Positions 42,201 through 50,932 of a stretch of 64,000 nt of DNA are shown here, in pieces. Positions within the stretch are counted from its first letter, which is position 1; each line of letters opens with the position of its first letter. Position numbers and translations under genes: made by a program. Under the pieces are notes generated by a model. It had not been told where the DNA came from. It did not search any database and saw nothing but the letters and a program-made list of their open reading frames with translations. Where the stretch lies: positions 2,307,001 to 2,371,000 of the forward strand of contig NZ_CP039690.1 in the NCBI RefSeq assembly GCF_005144885.1, given 5' to 3'. Source of the DNA: Phreatobacter stygius. GTDB taxonomy: Bacteria; Pseudomonadota; Alphaproteobacteria; Rhizobiales; Phreatobacteraceae.

Positions 42201-44124
42201 GGGCGGCTTCGAGCTTTTCGTCCAGCGCTTCGAGATCGATCGGCGCGCCGCCCGGACGGGTCAGCGACATGTCGTGCAGCCAGATGATCTGCGACGAGCT
42301 GCCGCCGGCCGGCATCACCTCATAGGTGCGCTCGTCGACGACGGCGAAACCCATGGCTTCGAGGATCGGCACGCGCTCGGACAGTGGGATCGGCTTGGCG
42401 CGGGCAAAGACCTTCAATCCCGCCTCGGCCTTGTCGGTCGGCTGCGACCGGTAGAAGTCGATCGCCAGCGGACGCTGGTCGGACAGGCCCTCCAGGATGC
42501 GGATATCGCCGATCGCCGTCTCCGGCGGCACGGCTTCGCGATAGGCCGCCGAGAAGGCGTCGCGATAGCGGCCGACCAGGACGCTGGCCTTGAGCGGATC
42601 GTGGACCAGGCTCAGCGCCTGGCCGAGGCCGTCGCCCCAGGTCCTGACGATGCGCGAAACCGCCGTCTCCAGCGTCGTCCGGTCGACCTGTGGGGTCGCG
42701 CCATCGTCGCGGCCGATGATGAAATGCACACGGGTCAGCGAGCCGTCGGGATAATAGGGGTAATAGGCCGAGATCCGACCCCGATAGACCGAGGCGAGAT
42801 ATTGGCCGATCGCCATGCGCGCGGCGGTGTCGTAGCGGTCGCGCGGCACATAGACCAGGATCGAGACGAAGCGGTCGAACCGATCGGCCCGCACCAGCAC
42901 GCGCACGCGCGGCCGCTCGTCGAGCTGCAGCACCGCCAGGGCATGGGCGAACAGGGTCTCGTCGTCGATCTGGAACAGTTCGTCGCGCGGATAGCTCTCC
43001 AGCACATTGACCAGCGCCTTGCCGGAATGCCCGTCCGGATCGAAGCCGGCACGGGTCAGCACCTTGTCGACCTTGCGCCTGAGATAGGGAATGGTCTTGG
43101 CCGAGCGGGTATAGACGGTCGAGGTGAACAGCCCGACCATGCGGACCTCACCGACCAGCTCGCCGCTCCGGTCGAAACGCTTGACGCCGATATAGTCCAT
43201 GTGGATGCGGCGGTGGACCCGCGAGCGGACATTCGCCTTGGTGATGATCAGCGGCACCGGCTGCATCAGGAATTCGCGCATTTCCGGCGTCATGGTCACG
43301 AGTTCCGTGCCGCGCCGCAGGATACGGACATTCTCGTCGCGCAGGATGCCGAGACCGGAGGTGAATTCCGGCTCCATCTGACCCTCGGCGAGGCCGCCGA
43401 CATAGGAATAGTCGCGCAGGCCCAGGAAGGTGAAGTTATTGGCGGCCAGCCATTCCAGGAACTGGATGCCCTCGGCCATTTCGGTCACCGGCAGGACCGG
43501 ATTGTTCTTCAGATCGTCGATGATGCCGTCGACGCGGGTGATCATCGGCTTCCAGTCGGCGACGCAGATGCGCACGTCGGCAAGCGTCGCCTCGAGCTCG
43601 GAGATCAGTGACGCCCGGCGCGTCTCGTCGGCGATCCTGACCACATGGATGTGGATGATGCTCTCGCGCAGCGCCGGTGCGTCGGCAGGGTCGAGCCCGC
43701 GATAGGCCGAAATCGCGCCATTCGGCTCTCGTTCGACGGTGACGATCGGATGCGCCACCAGGCGGATGTCGACCCCCTGCTCGGCCAGCACGCCCATGAC
43801 CGAATCGACCAGGAACGGCATGTTGTCGTTGACCACCTCGACGACGGTGACCGTGCCGACCTGCGAACCCGGCGACGGTGCCACCGGGTCGTCGAGACGG
43901 ATGGCGCTCTGCCCCGGTGCGCGGGTCGACAGCGCCACGTAGCTCGCCGCCGCGAGGCTCGCCAGGTCGCGCGCGTCATAGGCAATGAGGTCTTCGGGCG
44001 CCGTGCGGCCGAACAGGTCGGCCACGTAGCTTTCAGGAATGTCGCCGAGAGTGCCGCGCAGGATGATGGCCGCCTGTTCGATGATGCCTGCGGTTCCGCT
44101 CGCATCCTCGGTCCGGTTCGTCAT
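39283..44124 (-). CDS. NAD-specific glutamate dehydrogenase (large, GDH-180 type)
   Basis: A 1,613-residue enzyme that oxidatively deaminates glutamate to 2-oxoglutarate using NAD. The long N-terminal region is typical of the class, and the catalytic GDH domain lies at about residues 730-1230. Recognisable points are [38 protein letters not shown], and the NAD-binding [15 protein letters not shown]. The start MTNRTED has a better SD (GGAG, six bases) than the ATG at 44136. It ends overlapping the secreted hydrolase gene. Confidence 0.96.
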   Translation of the reverse strand: [1613 protein letters not shown]

Positions 44125-44307
44125 GCTGTGCTCCATCGCGGCGCCAGTTGCTTTTGTTCGGTGCCGAGGGCCAGCATGACCACGCGACCGGACCCTCGTA
44201 AAGACAATTTCGTCCGCTACCAGAGCCCGGCGCGGTCATGCTACGAGGCTGTGACCGGATCAAGACTTGATCGTCGCGGGATCAACCAGGACGAACGGGA
44301 GAGACAC

Positions 44308-44892
44308 ATGGACGCAGTGACAGCCACGCCCGCGGAGGCGCCGATTGCGCTCGATCTGCCGGAATCGGTGCTCGACGGCGAGATGGAAGCCTATTTCCAG
44401 AAGTGCCGCGACAAGATCGGTTATGTGCCGAACGTGCTGCGCGCCTATTCTCACGACCTGGCCAAGCTGAAGGCCTTCGTGGCCATGTACAACGACCTCA
44501 TGCTGGCGCCCTCCGGGCTGACCAAGCTGGAGCGGGAAATGATCGCGGTGGCGGTCTCGGCGGTGAACCGTTGCTATTACTGCCTGGTCGCCCACGGCGC
44601 CGCGGTCCGCCAGCTCTCGGGTGATCCGGTGCTCGGTGAGCAGATCGTCATGAACTATCGCGCCGCCCGGCTCGGGCCGCGCCAGCGCGCCATGCTCGAT
44701 TTCGCGGTCAAGCTGACCGAGACGCCCTGGATGGTCGAGGAAGAGGATCGCGACCGGCTGCGCCACGCCGGCTTCACCACCCGCGACATCTGGGACATCG
44801 GGGCGGTCGCCGGCTTCTTCAACATGTCGAACCGGGTCGCCGCGGCGACCGACATGCGGCCGAACGCCGAATATCACGCAACCGCCCGCTGA
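44308..44892 (+). CDS. AhpD-like peroxidase-related protein (carboxymuconolactone decarboxylase fold)
   Basis: The 194-residue helical protein belongs to the uncharacterised peroxidase-related family. The CxxC redox pair with following His is in VNRCYYCLVAHGAAV (Cys about 90 and 93). An AhpD-like MLDFAVKLTETPWMV motif follows. Such proteins are thought to reduce peroxides or disulfides. The start has GGGAGAG six bases before it. It is divergent from NAD-GDH; no AhpC gene is near. Confidence 0.87.
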   Translation: MDAVTATPAEAPIALDLPESVLDGEMEAYFQKCRDKIGYVPNVLRAYSHDLAKLKAFVAMYNDLMLAPSGLTKLEREMIAVAVSAVNRCYYCLVAHGAAVRQLSGDPVLGEQIVMNYRAARLGPRQRAMLDFAVKLTETPWMVEEEDRDRLRHAGFTTRDIWDIGAVAGFFNMSNRVAAATDMRPNAEYHATAR

Positions 44893-45024
44893 AAGCCGGC
44901 GCGGCGGCGGGCCAGGGCGTCGTTGCCCCTTCCACGATCGGGGTGAATGGCCTAAGCCCCGCCGGAGTGCCGATGGCCGTACTGGCAATCGGCCTCCTCG
45001 GCCCTACATGGAGATGAGTACCCC

Positions 45025-45723
45025 ATGCGTTCTCGCGGAGCTCCAGCCATGGCGATGAACACCGTCTATCGCGGGCCGGCCGACCTTCCCGACGTGATCG
45101 CGGTCTTTCCGCTGCCGGGCGCGCTGCTGCTGCCGCGCGGCCAGTTGCCGTTGAACATTTTCGAGCCGCGCTATCTCGCGATGATCGATGATGCCTTCAC
45201 CGCCGGCCACCGGATCATTGGCATGGTGCAACCGATCCCGGCCGAGGAGGACGCCAAGCGCCCGACCCTGTCGGATGTCGGCTGTGCCGGCCGCGTCACC
45301 CAGATCGCCGAAACCGGCGACGGCCGCTACATGCTGAGCCTGACCGGCATCGCCCGGTTCCGGATCGACAGCGAACTGGCCGCGGTCACCGCCTATCGCC
45401 AGGCCAAGGTCGATTTCCAGCCTTATGCCGGCGACTTCGAGGCGCGGGTCGGCGAAGACGCGGTCGATCGCGACGGCCTCTTGAAGGCGCTGCAGGAATT
45501 CCTCGATGCCAACAACATGGAAGCCGACTGGGACGGCATCCGGCGCGCGCCGACCGAGGCGCTGGTCAACGCGCTCTGCATGATGTCGCCTTGGGGCGTC
45601 CGCGAGAAGCAGGCGCTGCTCGAGGCCCCCGATCTGAAAACCCGCGCTGCGCTGCTGGTCGCGGTGACCGAAGTGGCGCTTGCCAAGGACCAGTCGCCGG
45701 ACGACAAGGCGCCGCTGAACTGA
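45025..45723 (+). CDS. LON peptidase substrate-binding-domain protein
   Basis: A 232-residue protein containing only the N-terminal substrate-binding domain of Lon. Motifs are VFPLPGALLLPRGQLPLNIFEPRYLAMIDDA and GCAGRVTQIAETGDGRYMLSLTGIARFRI. It lacks the Lon AAA and protease domains, so it cannot degrade proteins itself. The ATG at 45025 follows GGAG; MAMNTVYRG at 45049 is an alternative. It is 132 bases after the AhpD-like gene and probably shares a transcript with the Trm112-like gene. Confidence 0.92.
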   Translation: MRSRGAPAMAMNTVYRGPADLPDVIAVFPLPGALLLPRGQLPLNIFEPRYLAMIDDAFTAGHRIIGMVQPIPAEEDAKRPTLSDVGCAGRVTQIAETGDGRYMLSLTGIARFRIDSELAAVTAYRQAKVDFQPYAGDFEARVGEDAVDRDGLLKALQEFLDANNMEADWDGIRRAPTEALVNALCMMSPWGVREKQALLEAPDLKTRAALLVAVTEVALAKDQSPDDKAPLN

Positions 45724-45777
45724 CCAGCGCCGGCGGCGTGATGCCGGCGGCTGTGGCGATCCCATCGGAAGAGACCC

Positions 45778-46029
45778 ATGAACGACGATATTTCCGCGGC
45801 CGGAACACCGGCAGAGACTTCGGATCAGCGCACGGCCGTGCCGCCGACGCGGCCCGGCACGGTCGACCCGCGCCTGCTCGAAGTGCTGGTCTGCCCGGTC
45901 ACCAAGGCGACGCTGGAATATGACGCCGCCGCCAATGAACTGATCTCGCGCGCCGCCAGGCTCGCCTATCCGATCCGCGACGGCATCCCGATCATGCTGC
46001 CGGAAGAGGCCCGCCCGCTGGCCGACTGA
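45778..46029 (+). CDS. Trm112-family zinc-ribbon-like protein
   Basis: An 83-residue protein with the Trm112/DUF343 core ([46 protein letters not shown]). In most bacteria these are small activators or partners of methyltransferases. Only one Cys of the first zinc knuckle is present (LVCPVTK), so the metal site is degenerate. A variable 30-residue N-terminal extension precedes the core. It follows the LON-domain gene, 54 bases away. Confidence 0.88.
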   Translation: MNDDISAAGTPAETSDQRTAVPPTRPGTVDPRLLEVLVCPVTKATLEYDAAANELISRAARLAYPIRDGIPIMLPEEARPLAD

Positions 46030-46037
46030 CCGGGCGG

Positions 46038-46913
46038 TCAGGCCAGGGCAACGGCTGCCTGGCTGTGACGGTCGATCAGCACCTTGCGCAGCTTTTCCAG
46101 CGCCCGGCTCTCGATCTGGCGGACCCGTTCCTTGGAGATTCCCAGCCGGTCGCCGAGGCTTTCCAGCGTTGCGCCCTCGTCGTTGAGACGGCGCTCACGC
46201 AGGATTTTCAGCTCGCGCTCGGACAAGACGTCGAGGGCTGCCCGAAGCCAGCGAACCCGCCGCTCGCCGTCGATCGCCTCACCGACCACTTCATCCGGCA
46301 GCGGCCCCTTGTCGATCAGGAAATCCATGCGTTCGGTGCCGGAACCGGCGTCGCTGTCGTGGCTCGGCGCATTGAGCGACATTTCCGGGCTGGAGAGCCG
46401 CGCATCCATCAGCGCCACATCGGCCTCGGAGACACCGACCGCCACCGCGATCTCCCGGTGAATGGCGGTTCTGGCAACCCCGATCTCCATCGTCTGCGAC
46501 AAACGGGCGCGCAATCGGCGCAGGTTGAAGAACAGGGCCTTCTGGCTTGACGAGGTGCCGCCACGCACGATCGACCAGTTGCGCAGGATATAGTCCTGCA
46601 GCGCAGCGCGGATCCACCATGTCGCATAGGTCGAGAACCGAACCTCCCGCGCGGGCTCGAAGCGGGATGCTGCCTCCAGCAGCCCGACATGGCCCTCCTG
46701 GATCAGATCGGCCATCGGCAAGCCGTAGTGGCGAAAGCGCGCGGCAAGCGCGATGACCAGCCGCATATGCGCCTGCGCCAGACGATGCAGGGCCACTTCG
46801 TCCCGGGCATCCTTCCAGCGCACCGCCAGGGCGTGCTCTTCATCCCGTTCCAGAAATGGCGCAGCCATGGCGGCCTTGAGCAGCCCGCGCCGAACCCCCG
46901 ACACCCGCGCCAT
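46038..46913 (-). CDS. rpoH: RpoH-type (sigma-32 family) RNA polymerase sigma factor
   Basis: The 291-residue sigma-70-family factor has region 2 (AHMRLVIALAARFRHYGLPMADLIQEGHVGLLEA; FSTYATWWIRAALQDYILRNWS) and region 4 (TLESLGDRLGISKERVRQIE). The sigma-32-specific RpoH box is QKALFFNLRRLRARL. The divergence from standard RpoH suggests a second RpoH paralogue (RpoH2), used in alphaproteobacteria for oxidative/singlet-oxygen responses. The start is placed at MARVSG, five bases after GGGGGAGG. Confidence 0.9.
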   Translation of the reverse strand: MARVSGVRRGLLKAAMAAPFLERDEEHALAVRWKDARDEVALHRLAQAHMRLVIALAARFRHYGLPMADLIQEGHVGLLEAASRFEPAREVRFSTYATWWIRAALQDYILRNWSIVRGGTSSSQKALFFNLRRLRARLSQTMEIGVARTAIHREIAVAVGVSEADVALMDARLSSPEMSLNAPSHDSDAGSGTERMDFLIDKGPLPDEVVGEAIDGERRVRWLRAALDVLSERELKILRERRLNDEGATLESLGDRLGISKERVRQIESRALEKLRKVLIDRHSQAAVALA

Positions 46914-47798
46914 GACGACCTCCCCCTGGTCGAAGCCCATGGCAGGTTGTCCCCGCTCTCATGTTGCTTAGGGAATTTACGTATGCGATATTGCGTAGAA
47001 TCACCAGTCTGTTGAAGGGGTTACGGAAATGCTGCGACATTCTGCCGCAGATCGATCCGGCCATTGGACCATCGACGGCGGACGCCAATCGGCATAGGGG
47101 GCGGTCGTTTGACCGCACCCCTGCCACACCACCCGGCATGCGGGTCCGCACCGGGCGGTTCGAGAGATTGAGGTCAGGCGAGCCTGGGCATTCCCAGTTG
47201 GTCGGCCCATTTGATCGTGAGGACTGAGTTGAGGAGCATCCCGCTGTTGCGCCACCAGCAGCGGGAGTTTCCCGCTACCTTCTGAGCGACGTTGGGTTTG
47301 GCTCCCATCGCTATCAGCTCCCGAAGGATTGTCCTGCCCCGCTTCCAGTGCTTGAGCTGGCCCGCAAGCGATGACGCATCCACTCGTCCAGCTCGCGCCA
47401 GACCTTGGGTGTTTGCGCCAGTCGGAAGTAGGCTTTCCACCCCAGCACGAAGGAGCACAACCGCGCCGTCACCGCTGTTAACGATCGCCCGGTCACCCGG
47501 GGTGTCAGTTCACGGATCCGGGTCTTGAACGCCTTGATCGCCTTGTCGGCGACCCGCCGTTTGACCACCCGACCCGGCGCCACCCAGAAGGCGTAGCCGA
47601 GAAAGCGGCGGCCGAAGACGGAAGCCACGGCACTCTTGGTCTCGTTCACCGTCAGATGAAGCCGGCCGTAGAGTCGTCGCAGCAGAGCCATGACCCGCTC
47701 GCCCGCCCGCCTGGACCGCACATAGACGTTGCTGTCGTCGGCATAGCGGCAGAAGGCATGGCCGCGTCGTTCAAGCTCCTTGTCCACCTCGTCGAGCA

Positions 47799-47807
47799 GC
47801 ACGTTGG
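47799..47807. repeat. 9-bp target-site duplication, left copy
   Basis: GCACGTTGG flanks the insertion sequence; the other copy is at 49173-49181. Collapsing the two restores the PLLANVLLDEV coding sequence of the reverse transcriptase. Confidence 0.93.
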
Positions 47808-49172
47808 GGTCGTGTCCCGATTGGTGGTGTAACTGACGGGTGGTCATCGGCGGTTGCCGGTTAGGTTTGGGTTGCGACGACCAACCCCGAACCGAGAGAT
47901 CCACCGATGACCGACGAGATGATGAACCTGCGCGGGCTGCTGGAGAAGAGCCCCGACGCCGATTTGCTGCGCGAGATGATCGGCTTTGCCGCCGGGCGGC
48001 TGATGGAGCTTGAGGTCAGCGGCCTTGCCGGCGCCGGCTTCGGCGAGAAGAGCCCGGACCGCCTGGCCCAGCGCAATGGCTATCGCGAGCGGGATTGGGA
48101 GACCCGCGCCGGCACGGTCGAGCTGCGCATCCCGAGGCTACGCAAAGGCTCCTACTTTCCGGGCTTTCTGGAGCCGCGCCGGCTGGCCGAGAAGGCGCTG
48201 ACCGCGGTGATCCAAGAGGCTTACATCCAGGGCATCTCGACCCGCTCGGTCGATGACCTGGTCAAGGCGATGGGCATGAGCGGCATCTCGAAGAGCCAAG
48301 TCAGCCGGCTCTGCGAGGAAATCGACCAGCGCGTCCATGCGTTCCTCGACCGGCCGATCGAGGGCGACTGGCCCTATCTGTGGATCGACGCGACCTATGT
48401 GAAGGTCCGCCAGGCCGGCCGGATTGTCTCGGTGGCGGTGATCGTGGCGGTCGGTGTAAGCGGCGACGGTCGGCGCGAGGTGCTGGGCATGGATATCGGC
48501 CCCTCCGAGGCAGAGACGTTCTGGACGGCGTTCTTGCGCAAACTGGCCAGACGCGGCCTGCGCGGCGTAAAACTCGTCGTCTCCGACAGCCACGAAGGCA
48601 TCAAGGCGGCGGTCTCCAAGGTGCTCACCGCGACCTGGCAGCGCTGCCGCGTGCACTTCATGAGGAATGCGCTCGCCCATGCCGGCCGCAGCGGGCGGCG
48701 CGTTGTCTCAGCCTTCATCGCCACCGCCTTCGCCCAGAACGATGCCGCCGCCGCCAGCCAGCAATGGCGCCGGGTCGCCGACCAGCTCAGGCCAACGGTG
48801 CCGAAACTGGCGGCTCTGATGGATACCGCCGAGACCGACGTGCTGGCCTATATGACCTTCCCGACGCAACATCGGGCGAAGCTCCACAGCACCAATCCGC
48901 TGGAGCGCGTCAACGGCGAGATCAAGCGCAGGACCGAGGTGGTCGGCATCTTCCCCAACGAGGCCGCCATCGCCCGGCTCGTCGGCGCGATCCTGCTCGA
49001 ACAGAACGATGAATGGGCCGTCCAGCGGGCCCGCTACATGACCCTGGAAACCATGGCCGGCCTGAGCGATGATCCTAGTGTCGGCCTGCCAGCCGTGGCA
49101 GCCTGACCAGCCCGGCCTATGCCGGCGATCGTGGGGCCTTGCGCCAGCTACACCACGCTACGGGACATGACC
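47808..49172 (+). mobile_element. IS256-family insertion sequence, 1,365 bp
   Basis: The element is bounded by imperfect inverted repeats: GGTCGTGTCCCG... at the left and, read inward on the minus strand, GGTCATGTCCCG... at the right. Twenty-two of the first 28 positions match. It carries one transposase gene that looks intact, and it duplicated 9 bp of target, usual for IS256 (8-9 bp). It is inserted in the RT gene of the group II intron, in the opposite orientation to the RT. Ends and gene are undamaged, so it may still be active. Confidence 0.93.
47907..49106 (+). CDS. IS256-family DDE transposase
   Basis: A 399-residue mutator-type transposase. The DDE residues are in [27 protein letters not shown] and [13 protein letters not shown]. 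The central [13 protein letters not shown] (Cys/His segment) is typical of the family, as is the [25 protein letters not shown] zinc-knuckle-like N-terminal part. Full length, no frameshift. It lies inside a complete element. Confidence 0.96.
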   Translation: MTDEMMNLRGLLEKSPDADLLREMIGFAAGRLMELEVSGLAGAGFGEKSPDRLAQRNGYRERDWETRAGTVELRIPRLRKGSYFPGFLEPRRLAEKALTAVIQEAYIQGISTRSVDDLVKAMGMSGISKSQVSRLCEEIDQRVHAFLDRPIEGDWPYLWIDATYVKVRQAGRIVSVAVIVAVGVSGDGRREVLGMDIGPSEAETFWTAFLRKLARRGLRGVKLVVSDSHEGIKAAVSKVLTATWQRCRVHFMRNALAHAGRSGRRVVSAFIATAFAQNDAAAASQQWRRVADQLRPTVPKLAALMDTAETDVLAYMTFPTQHRAKLHSTNPLERVNGEIKRRTEVVGIFPNEAAIARLVGAILLEQNDEWAVQRARYMTLETMAGLSDDPSVGLPAVAA

Positions 49173-49181
49173 GCACGTTGG
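49173..49181. repeat. 9-bp target-site duplication, right copy
   Basis: GCACGTTGG, the partner of 47799-47807, directly follows the right end of the IS256-family element. Confidence 0.93.
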
Positions 49182-50299
49182 CCAGCAGCGGTGACAGCGG
49201 GCCACCTTGCGGCGTGCCCCTGGTCCGCTTGATGACCGCATCCCCATCAACAATGTCAGCGTTCAGGAAGGCACGGACCAGACGGATAACGCCGGGATCC
49301 GGGACCTTCCGGCGCAGACGATCGATCAGGATGTCGTGGTCCACCCGGTCGAAGAATTTCTCCAGGTCGACATCCACCACAACCCGCCGCCCGGACTGCA
49401 CGAACGATTGCGCCGCCAAAACGGCATCGTGTGCGCGTCTGCCCGGGCGGAAGCCGTAGCTGTGCTCGCTGAAGGTCGGATCAAGGATCGGCTGCAGGAC
49501 TTGCAGGAGCGCCTGTTGGATCAGGCGATCCAGCACCGTCGGGATGCCGAGCTCGCGCTCGCCTCCCCCCGGCTTCGGGATCATCACGCGACGCACCGGC
49601 TGCGGCTGGTACGTCCCCTTCAGCAGACTGTCGCGGATCACGGACCAGTCGGTTCGCAGCATGCTGGCCGTCTGGTCGATATCCAGACCATCCACGCCTG
49701 CCGCACCCTTGTTGGCGCGCACCTGCTTCAAGGCCCGCAGAAGGTTCTCTCGCGCCAGAACCGCTTCGAGCAGTCCCGGCCCCGTGTCGTTCCTGGTCCG
49801 GGGCGGGGGCGCGGCTTCGTCGAGACAGGAGCCCGAGCGGGCTTCACCCGTTCGCCTCTCCCGCTTCCCGGGCGTACCCGGCATCTGACGCATGGCCTTG
49901 CTCATCCTTGGGGGAACTTCACTCTCTCTCGTTCGGTCCTTCGCCGACGGTGGCCCGCCGGCTACTACGACCTCGGCTGACTTCTCGCTCCGGTTCGACA
50001 CCGTCGCCCTTTCAGGCACGAGGCGAGATCTCCCCAGGTAAGAACGCAATCCTTCCCCGCACAAACGCCGGATTTACGTCATCGAGCCTTGACCACAAGG
50101 GCTTTGCGGTTCGTTGCCCGCTCGCCCTGCTCGACACCGCCTTCTATCCGGTTCTTGTCCATCGTCTCGCGGGTTACGCTCCACGCTTCCTCCCCACGGT
50201 CGGTCGCCCTTCCGCAGTTGCGCTTCGCTTCGTTCGCTGTGGCCAGCTTACGGGAGGACTTCCACCTCCAAGATTGCGCCCATGCTGGGCGCACAACGA

Positions 50300-50326
50300 A
50301 AAAGCCCGGCACGAGGCCGGGCTTTT
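50300..50326 (-). terminator. Intrinsic terminator of carD, bordering the intron insertion
   Basis: On the minus strand AAAAGCCCGGC pairs with GCCGGGCTTTT across a 5-base loop, followed by TTCGTT. It begins 21 bases after the carD stop. The group II intron starts six bases further on at GTGCG, so this hairpin is the likely homing target. Confidence 0.9.
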
Positions 50327-50347
50327 GAATGATCTGGATCGTCAGGC

Positions 50348-50932
50348 TCAGGCGGCTTCGACTTCGGTCTCGTCCGCTTCGTCGACCAGCTCCTCGGCCT
50401 TGGCAACGCCGCGGCGCGGGCCTTTGGCAAGCTGGGCTTCGATCTGCTTGACCGCTTCGGCCTCGACAATCCGCTCGACAGCGGCGAGTTCACGCGCCAT
50501 GCGGTCGAGAGCCTGTTCATAGAGCTGGCGCTCGGAATAGGACTGCTCGGGTTGAGTGTCGGAGCGGAACAGATCCCGGACGACTTCCGAAATCGCGATC
50601 AGATCGCCGGAGTTGATCTTGGCTTCATATTCCTGCGCGCGACGCGACCACATCGTCCGCTTGATCCGGGCACGGCCCTTGAGCACCTCGAGAGCCTTGG
50701 CCATGACATCCGGCTCAGCCAGCTTGCGCATGCCGACCTGCGCGATTTTCGCGGTCGGAACACGCAACGTCATCTTGTCCTTTTCGAAGGTGATGACAAA
50801 CAGCTCAAGCTTGAAGCCGGCAATATCCTGCTCCTCGATGGACACGATTTGCCCGACCCCGTGGGACGGATAGACGATATATTCGTTCGTCTTGAAGCCC
50901 TGACGGGTCTGCGCGTTCTTTTTGGTGGTCAT
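50348..50932 (-). CDS. carD: CarD-family transcriptional regulator
   Basis: The 194-residue protein has the CarD/CdnL RNA-polymerase-interacting N-terminal Tudor-like domain (TNEYIVYPSHGVGQIVSIEEQ), followed by a helical DNA-contact domain (WSRRAQEYEAKINSGDLIAISEVVRDL). It binds RNAP beta and stabilises open complexes, mainly at rRNA and stress genes. An acidic, Ala/Glu-rich tail ends the protein. Its SD-like GGAGTAAGG is upstream. A strong terminator follows it. Confidence 0.95.
   Translation of the reverse strand: MTTKKNAQTRQGFKTNEYIVYPSHGVGQIVSIEEQDIAGFKLELFVITFEKDKMTLRVPTAKIAQVGMRKLAEPDVMAKALEVLKGRARIKRTMWSRRAQEYEAKINSGDLIAISEVVRDLFRSDTQPEQSYSERQLYEQALDRMARELAAVERIVEAEAVKQIEAQLAKGPRRGVAKAEELVDEADETEVEAA

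Larger units (their letters stand above)
47174..49905 (-). pseudogene. ltrA: Group II intron reverse transcriptase/maturase, split by an IS and frameshifted
   Basis: The N-terminal half (to 49173) runs from about MSKAMRQM and has KPGGGERELGIPTVLDRLIQQ, YGFRPGRRAHDAV, DVDLEKFFDRVDHD and GTPQGGPLSPLLANV. The C-terminal half resumes at 47807 (LLDEVDKELERRG; active-site YADD). Removing the IS and one 9-bp target copy rejoins the two in one frame. A second lesion near 47357-47363 shifts the frame. The true ending (QLKHWKRGRTILREL ... VLTIKWADQLGMPRLA) lies in another frame to 47174. No HNH endonuclease domain is visible, as in group IIC proteins. Confidence 0.9.
47094..50294 (-). mobile_element. 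Group IIC-like intron, degenerate, interrupted by an IS256-family element
   Basis: The minus-strand RNA begins GTGCGCCCAGCATGGGCGC (from 50294), a standard group II 5' end with a short hairpin. It ends at 47094 with ...CCCCTAT after a domain V-like stem (ACCGCCCGG pairing with CCGGGTGGT, around 47130-47160) and a domain VI-like stem. The 5' junction lies six bases past an intrinsic terminator hairpin with a U-run (50300-50326), the insertion preference of group IIC introns. Without the IS and one target copy the intron is 1,827 bp. No bulged A is obvious in domain VI. The encoded RT is broken twice, so the element cannot move by its own protein. Confidence 0.8.

Noticed and set aside
39037-43611. 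A 1,524-codon open frame on the plus strand
   Set aside because: It is exactly antisense to the NAD-GDH gene, rich in Arg, His, Gly and Gln, with no domain. GC-biased third positions of the real gene produce it.
46961-47094. Small ORFs between the sigma factor and the intron
   Set aside because: No SD-supported frame and poor composition; treated as the sigma gene promoter region.
47174-49905. Retron or diversity-generating retroelement RT
   Set aside because: The RT has group II maturase features (GTPQGGPLSPLLAN, YADD, characteristic C-terminal region), intron ends and domain V, and no msr/msd or variable repeat.
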